Source of the DNA: Actinomadura viridilutea
GTDB lineage: Bacteria > Actinomycetota > Actinomycetes > Streptosporangiales > Streptosporangiaceae
Assembly (NCBI GenBank): GCA_003001795.1
Contig: PVNI01000007.1
Span: forward strand, 186,001-250,000
Direction of reading: 5' to 3'
Length of the DNA stretch: 64,000 nt
Of the stretch, positions 58,055 to 64,000 are shown in pieces. Both the position numbers and the translations under genes were made by a program. The notes under the pieces are model-generated. The model saw only the letters and a list, made by a program, of their open reading frames with translations, did not search any database and was not told the origin of the DNA. Each line of letters starts with the position of its first letter. Positions within the stretch are counted from its first letter, which is position 1.

Positions 58055-59224
58055 GTGTTGACCAAGAAATGTCGAGACTGCGGTCAGGAAAAACCTGTCT
58101 CGGAGTTCTGGAAGCGTAAAGCGTCCCCCGATGGGCTGGCTCTCTACTGCAAGGAGTGCTTCGGCCGGCGCAACGCCAAGTCCTATCGGAAGGGGCAGGC
58201 GAAACAAGGCAAGCAGACGAGGCCGTACCGCGCCCGTCCGACTGTCCCCGAGGGCATGAAATACTGCCCTCGCTGCAAGGAGACCAAGCCGTTCGGTGAA
58301 TTCGGCCGCAACCGGACGCGCAGTTCAGGGCTGTCGAGCTATTGCAAGCCCTGCCACAACGCGGTGATAGCCGAGTACAAGCAGCGCAAGCACGGCGGCC
58401 ACCGCAACTTCCTACTCAAGCTTCGCTACGGGATCACCGCGGAACAGGTCGAGCAGATGAAGGCCCTCCAGGGTGGAGTGTGTGTCATCTGCCTGCGGAG
58501 CGCCGCCAAGCACGTCGACCACGACCACATGACCGGGCTCGTCCGGCACCTGCTGTGTTTCAAGTGCAACGGAGCGCTCGGCCAGTTCGAGGACGACCCG
58601 CAGCGGATGCGCGACGCCGCCCTGTACCTGGAGGGTAGAGGCCCGCATGCGCGGCGCATGATGATCGACCTCGGCGCGACGGTCCTCAACCGCGCCAACC
58701 GCCATCTGCTGCGAAGTTTGAGCAAGTGGGCCCAGCCGAGGCCGAGGGATCATAGATCGCGGCGCCACTACCACCTCCGCCAGAAGTACGGTATCGACCA
58801 CGAGGATGCGGAACTGCTGCTCCACCTGCAGGTGGGGCTGTGCGCGATCTGCTGCGACAGGCCCGCCGAACACGTCGATCACGACCATGGCACGGGTGAC
58901 GTGCGCGGCATGCTGTGCACGGGCTGCAACACCGGCATGGGGCAGCTCGGCGACGATCCCGTCGCCCTCCGGAGGGCCGCGGACTACGTCCAGCGGCGGC
59001 TCGTCCGGGAGGTCCCTGACGAGAGCGGCGGCACGCGGCTGTCGTTCACCGAGCCCGACGTCGATCCTCGGATGGTGCCGTTGGACGCGTGGGAGCCGTA
59101 CCGCCGGCAGGACGGGGAGTTCCGGAAGGCCGCCGTCGCCGTGGAAGAGGAGATCGAGAGCATGCCGTGGGCCGCGATCTTCTCCGGTGAGTGGGACGCC
59201 GACACGGGAGCCCCGACCGGCTGA
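58055..59224 (+). CDS. Tandem endonuclease VII-like protein with two zinc fingers
   Basis: A 389-residue protein not usually expected in proteasome clusters. Two Cys4 zinc fingers come first (C6/C9/C32/C35 and C71/C74/C97/C100). Two complete HNH endonuclease VII domains follow: C143/C146, HVDHDH 153-158, C168/C171, then C263/C266, HVDHDH 273-278, C288/C291. Phage T4 endonuclease VII resolves branched DNA as a dimer; here two modules are fused in one chain. The first 300 bases have clearly lower third-position GC than neighbours, hinting at transfer. The tail (SGEWDADTGAPTG) is duplicated downstream. No immunity or toxin partner is evident. Confidence 0.88.
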   Translation: MLTKKCRDCGQEKPVSEFWKRKASPDGLALYCKECFGRRNAKSYRKGQAKQGKQTRPYRARPTVPEGMKYCPRCKETKPFGEFGRNRTRSSGLSSYCKPCHNAVIAEYKQRKHGGHRNFLLKLRYGITAEQVEQMKALQGGVCVICLRSAAKHVDHDHMTGLVRHLLCFKCNGALGQFEDDPQRMRDAALYLEGRGPHARRMMIDLGATVLNRANRHLLRSLSKWAQPRPRDHRSRRHYHLRQKYGIDHEDAELLLHLQVGLCAICCDRPAEHVDHDHGTGDVRGMLCTGCNTGMGQLGDDPVALRRAADYVQRRLVREVPDESGGTRLSFTEPDVDPRMVPLDAWEPYRRQDGEFRKAAVAVEEEIESMPWAAIFSGEWDADTGAPTG

Positions 59225-60340
59225 GACTCGTCGAGCCGGTCCGCTTCAAACTGGAAGCCACCTGTGCCGAGCGGCGACACTCCTGGGCCTGGCGCGACTT
59301 CGCAATGACCGACCGCTCTGCTCCTCGAGCGGCGTCGGCGCTGCGGGTGGATTCCGCGACCACGCGCCCTTTGGGCGACGTTCTTGGCCCTTGGGGAAGG
59401 GCCGCTTGGGCTCCGGTCGGTTCGGCCGTTGTCGGGTTGATCGGTGCTCGAGGAGCCGGAGGCGGGGTCGGCTGTCAGAGGTCGGATCCGGGGCGCTGGT
59501 CGATCACCTGGTCCGGGTCGGCGACCGCGCACACGCCGTCCTCGGCCGTGTCCCTGTGTGCCGTGTCGCTCTGCGGAGTGTCGCTTTGTGCGGCGTCGCC
59601 GGTCGTCCCGGTGAGTGGGACGCCGACACGGGAGCCCCGACCGGCTGAGACCCGTCGAGCCGGTCCGCTTCAAACTGGGCACCACCTGTGCCGAGCGGCG
59701 ACACTCCTGGGCCTGGCGGGGCCTTGTCAATGACCGACCGCTCCGCTCCTCGAGCGGCGTCGGTCGCCGTTTGGACGCCGGGCTTCTGGGCGGGTACCGC
59801 GACCGCGCGTCCCAAGGCGACGCTCCTCGCCCGTGGTGCCCACCCGCCCTGGACGGGCTGATCGATGCTCGAGGGGCCGGAGGCGGGGGCAGGTCGGGTC
59901 CGGGACGCTGGTCTCGAACTGTGAGCCGCCTGTGCTGAGCGGCGACACTCCTGGGCCTGGCGGGGCCTTGTCAATGACCGACCGCTCTGCTCCTCGAGCG
60001 GCGTCGGCGCTGCGGTGGATTCCGCGACCATGCGCCCTTTGGGAAAGTTCCTGGCCCCTGGGGAAGGGCTGCCTGGGGTCCTATCGGTTCGGCCGGCGTC
60101 GATCCGTTCAGTGCCGGTGTCGTGGGTGGGCCGGCGACCACGCCCTTGAGGAACCGGGCGTATTGCACCGGGACGGGGTCGGCTGTCAGGGGTCGGGGCC
60201 GGGGCGCTGGTCGATCACCTGGTCCGGGTCGGTGATTGCGCACACGTCGTCCTCGGCCGTGTCCCTGTGTGCCGTGTCGCTCTGCGAAGTGTCGCTCTGT
60301 GCGGCGTCGCCGGTCGTTCCGTTGAGGGGGACGTCGACGG
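59184..60340. repeat. Array of duplicated gene tails between convergent genes
   Basis: The 3' end of the endonuclease gene plus following DNA (59184 onward) is repeated at 59608 (offset 424). A core of about 90 bases starting GCGGCGACACTCCTGG occurs at 59271, 59695 and 59939. Each copy includes the hairpin CCGCTC/GAGCGG. The 3' end of the minus-strand unknown gene (from 60209) is also present as a stray copy at 59498-59610 (offset 711). The array thus holds two spare tails for the two convergent genes. Between 59225 and 60185 there is no other gene. Confidence 0.85.
60130..60181 (-). repeat. 52-bp oppB fragment inserted in the array
   Basis: The reverse complement of 60130-60181 matches oppB 38084-38135 at 50 of 52 bases and would encode [17 protein letters not shown] in the same frame. 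It sits directly after the stop codon of the unknown gene and is missing from the first array copy. Confidence 0.85.
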
Positions 60341-61850
60341 CGGTGGGGACGGCGCGGAGGGCGTCCATGCGGGCGATGTAGGCGTTGGGAACGGTGAAGC
60401 CGCGCGGTGGGATGGGGATGCCTCCGGCGAGGCGCGTCCAGGCGAATCCGACGGCTGCGGAGGCGCTGAGGACGGCGAGGGCGGTGTCGGTGTCGGACGG
60501 GGTGAGGCGTTCGGAGGGGGCTTCGTCGGCGGGCCAGAGTTCGCGCAGCGGGTGGGCGTCCTGCAGGACGATGTCGGTGAGTAGGGTGCGCAGCTCGGGG
60601 TCGAGCCAGCGGGAGACGGGGGCGGCGAGGTCGGGGCGGTAGGCGGCCATGTCGGCGGCGAGGAGGGCGGTGGCGGCCTCGCGGGGTTCGACGAAGGCGG
60701 CGTCGTCGGGGTCTCCGCACAGGGGGCGCAGTGCGGTGGCGAGGTCGTAGACGGCCATTTGGAAGCGTTCGCCGGGGGCGGAGTCGGCGAAGAGCGCGGC
60801 GGCGAGGGGGGCGGGGCAGCGGGTGCGCCATTCGCGTTCGACGGCCTGGTCGCCGTAGGGGAGGGCGGGGTGGTCGAGGCCGGGGTTGGCCTGCAGGGGC
60901 TCGATCATGGCGAGCAGGGCGGTGGCGCGCAGGTGGAAGCGGGGGTCGTCGCGGAGGGCCTGGGCGGTCATGACCATGCAGCGGATGAGCTGGGCGGCGG
61001 CGTCGGGGCGTCCTGCGCGGAGGCGTTCGGTGTAGAGGCCGATGATGGTGTGGAGGGGCGGCGGGGCGAGCCAGCGGAGGCGGCCTTGGTCGCCGTAGGG
61101 CTGGGCGAGGTGGGGGTTCCACAGGTCGAGCAGATCGGCGTGGGCTTCGGGGTCGAAGGCGGGGACGGAGGCGCACCAGAGCGTGGCGCTCCATGTGGCG
61201 GCGATGGTGCTGGGTGTGCCGTGGAGGAAGAAGGTCCAGCCGAGGGGGTAGTCGGCGGGGGGTGCCTGGGCGGCTTCGGCCATGACGGAGCGCAGGCGGT
61301 AGAGGACGGCGCCGGAGAGGGGGGCGCCGGCGATGGCGCGGGGCGGGCCGTAGTCCTGGGTGTAGTCGGGGCCGGTGGGGAGGATTTCCGGGGCGATGAG
61401 GGGCGGGGTGTAGCCGGGTTGGAGGGGGAGGGCGGTGGTGCGGGCGTGGCCGTGGGGCGGCGGGGTGAGGAACCAGCGGCTGTCGGCGGGGTGCCAGCGG
61501 TACCAGCGGGCCCAGGCGCCGTGGAGCCACCAGCTGTGGTCTGGGAGGGACAGCAGTTGGGGGGCGAGGGCTTGCTGGCGTTGGAGCGGAGTGGCGGTGG
61601 GCCACCAGGGGGAGCCGACGATGAGCCGGGTTTCGTGTTCGGCGCGTGTGAAGGGGTCGGCGTCGTCGGGGAGGGGTGTGTCGAGGGGTGCGGGGGCCGG
61701 GATGGCGGCGTAGGCGGGGATGGTGTGGGGACGCCGCGAGGGCCATGCGGGTTGCCCTGGGGCGCTGGGCCAGGTCGGTTGGCCGAGGGGGCTCGGCCAG
61801 CCCGGTTGTCCGGGCGGGGGGCCTTGGGGGCCTGGAGGACGCCACACCAC
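60186..61850 (-). CDS. Unknown 554-residue protein in the proteasome locus
   Basis: No family recognised. The N-terminal 40 residues are Pro/Gly/Trp-rich (disordered). Residues about 60-140 have aromatic motifs (WWPTATPLQRQQALAPQLL, GAWARWYRWHPADSRWF). A long predicted-helical region follows (YPLGWTFFLHGTPSTI, ERLRAGRPDAAAQLIRCM, ALLAMIEPLQANPGLDHPAL). The C-terminus is Ser/Thr/Asp-rich with SDT repeats. No signal peptide, TM helix or catalytic motif is visible. Codon usage (C-ending codons on its own strand) supports a real gene. Start GTG 61850 has TACGAT six bases upstream. It is divergent from prcB. Confidence 0.7.
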   Translation of the reverse strand: MVWRPPGPQGPPPGQPGWPSPLGQPTWPSAPGQPAWPSRRPHTIPAYAAIPAPAPLDTPLPDDADPFTRAEHETRLIVGSPWWPTATPLQRQQALAPQLLSLPDHSWWLHGAWARWYRWHPADSRWFLTPPPHGHARTTALPLQPGYTPPLIAPEILPTGPDYTQDYGPPRAIAGAPLSGAVLYRLRSVMAEAAQAPPADYPLGWTFFLHGTPSTIAATWSATLWCASVPAFDPEAHADLLDLWNPHLAQPYGDQGRLRWLAPPPLHTIIGLYTERLRAGRPDAAAQLIRCMVMTAQALRDDPRFHLRATALLAMIEPLQANPGLDHPALPYGDQAVEREWRTRCPAPLAAALFADSAPGERFQMAVYDLATALRPLCGDPDDAAFVEPREAATALLAADMAAYRPDLAAPVSRWLDPELRTLLTDIVLQDAHPLRELWPADEAPSERLTPSDTDTALAVLSASAAVGFAWTRLAGGIPIPPRGFTVPNAYIARMDALRAVPTAVDVPLNGTTGDAAQSDTSQSDTAHRDTAEDDVCAITDPDQVIDQRPGPDP

Positions 61851-61982
61851 ATGGTCATCGTAGTGGCCGGGTGTGCGGTGTCGGGCGTGGCGGTGGGGGC
61901 GGGTGCTCGTGCGGGGGGTGGTTTCGCCGTGGGCGGATCGGGGTGAGGAGCTCGCTGCATGCGGTGAGCGTGGTTCGAACAG

Positions 61983-61988
61983 TAGGGT
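61983..61988 (+). promoter_or_regulatory. -10 box of prcBA
   Basis: TAGGGT, with a leader of about 55 bases ending in GGAAGGAG before GTG 62050. The minus-strand TACGAT (61862-61857) of the divergent gene lies 120 bases away. Confidence 0.55.
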
Positions 61989-62049
61989 CTAGTCGTCCGC
62001 GCCGGTGCTCGTGTGGGCGGCCGGCGCCGTGGTGGAGGGAAGGAGTCGC

Positions 62050-62895
62050 GTGGGGTCCCACGATTCGCACTTTCGGCGTTTGCCGGCGTTGTTCGGTAGC
62101 CCTGACACGACGTCGTTCACGGAGTTTCTGGCGATGTACTCGCCGGAGTTGCTGCCTGGGCGGCGTGTGCTGCCGGAGTCGTCCGCGGGGGAGGAGATTC
62201 CGCACGGTACGACGATCGTGGCGGTGACGTTCCCCGGCGGTGTGGTGATGGCGGGCGACCGGCGTGCGACCGCGGGGCATATGATCGCTCAGCGCGATGT
62301 GGAGAAGGTGTTCCGGGCGGACGAGTTCTCGGCGATCGCGGTGGCGGGCACCGCGGGGATCGGGATGGAGCTCGTGCGGCTGTTCCAGGTGGAGCTGGAG
62401 CATTACGAGAAGCGGGAGAGCCGTCCGCTGTCGATGGAGGGCAAGGCGAACCGGCTGGCGACCATGATCCGGGGGAATCTGGGTCTGGCGATGCAGGGTC
62501 TTGCGGTGGTGCCGTTGTTCGCCGGGTACGACGAGGAGCGGGACGAGGGGCGGATCTTCTCCTATGACGCGGCGGGGGGCCGGTACGAGGAGCGGGAGTT
62601 CCATTCGATCGGTTCGGGGTCGGTGTTCGCGCGGGGGGCGTTGAAGAAGCTGTACCGTGCGGATCTGTCGGCCGAGGATGCGGCGATGGTGTGCGTGCAG
62701 GCGTTGTACGACGCGGCCGATGACGATTCGGCGACGGGTGGGCCGGATCTGACGCGCCGGATCTTCCCGGTGGTGGCGACGGTGACGGCCGACGGTTACC
62801 GCAGGCTGGGTGAGGACGAGGTGGGCGCGTTGGCGCAGGCCGTGGTGGAGGCTCGTTTCGAGTCGCCCGGTGGTCCGACCGCTCCGCTGCGATAG
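62050..62895 (+). CDS. prcB: 20S proteasome beta subunit
   Basis: A 281-residue precursor. A 53-residue propeptide ends at PHG, exposing the catalytic Thr54 ([11 protein letters not shown]) after self-cleavage. [20 protein letters not shown] carries the conserved Asp and Lys of the active site. It forms the two inner rings of the proteasome. GTG 62050 follows GGAAGGAG. It is 15 bases before prcA. Confidence 0.97.
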   Translation: MGSHDSHFRRLPALFGSPDTTSFTEFLAMYSPELLPGRRVLPESSAGEEIPHGTTIVAVTFPGGVVMAGDRRATAGHMIAQRDVEKVFRADEFSAIAVAGTAGIGMELVRLFQVELEHYEKRESRPLSMEGKANRLATMIRGNLGLAMQGLAVVPLFAGYDEERDEGRIFSYDAAGGRYEEREFHSIGSGSVFARGALKKLYRADLSAEDAAMVCVQALYDAADDDSATGGPDLTRRIFPVVATVTADGYRRLGEDEVGALAQAVVEARFESPGGPTAPLR

Positions 62896-62910
62896 AAGGG
62901 ATCCAGACCG

Positions 62911-63675
62911 GTGTCCATGCCGTTCTATGTGTCGCCCGAACAGCAGATGAAGGACAAGGCGGACTACGCGCGGAAGGGGATCGCGCGGGGCCGCAGTGTC
63001 GTGGTGCTGCAGTATGACGACGGCATCCTGTTCGTGGCGGACAATCCGTCTCGGGCGCTGCACAAGATCAGTGAGATTTACGACCGGATCGCGTTCGCGG
63101 CGGTCGGCAAGTACAACGAGTTCGAGGCTCTGCGGCTGGGCGGGGTGCGGTACGCCGACATCAACGGGTACCAGTACGACCGGCGTGATGTGACGGCGCG
63201 CGGGTTGGCGAACGTGTACGCGCAGTCGCTGGGGACGATCTTCACGGAGACGAACAAGCCGTACGAGGTGGAGCTGGTGGTGGCCGAGGTGGGGGAGGAC
63301 GCCTCCTCGGACCAGATCTACCGGTTGACGTTCGACGGTTCGGTGGCCGACGAGCACGGTTATGTGGCGATGGGCGGTCAGGCCGACGCGGTGGCGCAGG
63401 CGTTGAAGGACCGGTTCCGGGAGGGGATGGGTCTGGCGGAGGCGCTGCGGGCGGCGGTGCGGTCGTTGGAGGCGCAGGATCACGATCGCCGGTTGGAGGC
63501 GACGTCGTTGGAGGTCGCGGTGTTGGACCGCAACCGGGAGCACCGGTTGTTCCGGCGGTTGCCGGCGGCGCGGATCGAGGCGTTGCTGCGTGAGGCGGAC
63601 GACGGCGGGTCCGGCGGCGGTGAGGCGTCGGGCGAGGGCGCGTCGTCGGGGGACGGCGGTTCCGGGGCGTCCTGA
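62911..63675 (+). CDS. prcA: 20S proteasome alpha subunit
   Basis: A 254-residue alpha subunit with the gate-forming N-terminus [42 protein letters not shown] and the usual core; the 25-residue C-terminus is Gly/Ser-rich and disordered. GTG 62911 or ATG 62917 are both possible. It forms the outer rings that dock ARC. An intrinsic terminator follows. Confidence 0.97.
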   Translation: MSMPFYVSPEQQMKDKADYARKGIARGRSVVVLQYDDGILFVADNPSRALHKISEIYDRIAFAAVGKYNEFEALRLGGVRYADINGYQYDRRDVTARGLANVYAQSLGTIFTETNKPYEVELVVAEVGEDASSDQIYRLTFDGSVADEHGYVAMGGQADAVAQALKDRFREGMGLAEALRAAVRSLEAQDHDRRLEATSLEVAVLDRNREHRLFRRLPAARIEALLREADDGGSGGGEASGEGASSGDGGSGAS

Positions 63676-63704
63676 GCGGTCGGGGCGCGTTCTGGCGTGT
63701 TCCG

Positions 63705-63761
63705 GTGACCCGTCGTGATCGGTGCCGCCGGTGTCGGGGCGGCTGGTCACGGCGGGTTTTT
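63705..63761 (+). terminator. Intrinsic terminator of prcBA
   Basis: Outer arms GTGACC/GGTCAC and inner arms GCCGCC/GGCGGC, followed by GGCGGGTTTTT. One of the few terminators in the window with a true U-run. Confidence 0.75.
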
Positions 63762-63898
63762 CACGCGCCCTGTCGTGATCTACATCGTAAAGGCGCGGGC
63801 CGGTGCGGTTTCAAACCTGTCCGCGGTGGCCGTCTTCGGTCTGCCGACGGCTGCGAAACGGGAGGCTGGGGAGACTGCCAACCGGCGGTCCCGCCGCA

Positions 63899-63904
63899 TA
63901 GGCT
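63899..63904 (+). promoter_or_regulatory. -10 box of pafA
   Basis: TAGGCT, seven bases, GTG 63912: same leaderless layout as dop. Confidence 0.6.
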
Positions 63905-63911
63905 CGCTGGT

Positions 63912-64000
63912 GTGGACAGGCGCATCTTCGGGCTCGAGAACGAGTACGGCGTCACCTGCACCTTCCGCGGGCAGCGGCGGCTGTCACCCGACGAGGTGGC
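63912..64000 (+). CDS. pafA: Pup ligase PafA (5' end only)
   Basis: The first 29 codons ([20 protein letters not shown]...) show the ATP-site GLENEYGV motif of PafA, the ligase that attaches Pup-Glu to substrate lysines. The gene runs off the window edge. Confidence 0.92.
   Translation, partial: MDRRIFGLENEYGVTCTFRGQRRLSPDEV

Noticed and set aside
59184..60340. Diversity-generating retroelement
   Set aside because: Gene-tail copies resemble template and variable repeats, but there is no reverse transcriptase and the differences are not adenine-specific.
57528..60340. Replication origin at the skew minimum
   Set aside because: No DnaA-box cluster and no dnaA, dnaN or gyrase genes; the skew change is local.

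Overview
This window comes from a very GC-rich actinomycete chromosome. Codon third positions are almost always G or C, GTG starts are frequent, and the window carries two actinobacterial signatures: mycothiol synthesis (mshC) and a complete Pup-proteasome locus. Fused isobutyryl-CoA mutase, SCO1664-type proteins and an inserted Dop-linked acyltransferase suggest a streptosporangial or Actinomadura-like genus, but that is inference. I see no rRNA, tRNA, CRISPR array, prophage or insertion sequence.

Left part (0-13 kb): the tail of a MobA-like nucleotidyltransferase with its small partner; an MFS exporter; a kynurenine-pathway pair (tryptophan 2,3-dioxygenase and kynurenine 3-monooxygenase) divergent from an alpha/beta hydrolase; and a short-chain acyl-CoA module. 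That module has an iron-type alcohol dehydrogenase of the hydroxyacid-oxoacid transhydrogenase type, a MarR regulator, fused B12-dependent isobutyryl-CoA mutase IcmF and a translationally coupled BtuF-like protein. A FabG-like reductase follows.

Middle (12.7-34 kb): a candidate three-hairpin small RNA with C-rich loops, DUF3099, dodecin, the TldD/TldE protease pair, fabG-fabI, a RecD2-like protein that has lost its catalytic motifs, an aldo-keto reductase, and the mycothiol-ligase neighbourhood (histidine phosphatase, DUF3090, SCO1664 family, NRDE protein, an orphan permease, mshC). Then come TrmH, PAC2, a universal stress protein, metH and a HAD phosphatase.

35-48 kb: an oligopeptide ABC transporter operon (permease, binding lipoprotein, permease, two ATPases) followed by a second permease, then on the minus strand an FtsX/LolD-type exporter next to a NarL-family two-component system.

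48-64 kb: the Pup-proteasome locus in its usual actinobacterial order: RecB-like Fe-S nuclease, site-2 protease with CBS domains, TrmI, Arc/Mpa ATPase, acyltransferase, Dop, Pup, then a tandem endonuclease VII protein, an unknown 554-residue protein on the other strand, PrcB, PrcA and the start of PafA. Dop converts Pup-GGQ to Pup-GGE, PafA ligates it to lysines, Arc unfolds tagged proteins and PrcBA degrades them. Between the endonuclease and the unknown gene lies a striking 1.1-kb array of duplicated gene tails that also carries a 52-bp fragment of oppB. Many genes in the right two thirds have a TANNNT box 7-8 nt before the start codon, which indicates leaderless mRNAs.
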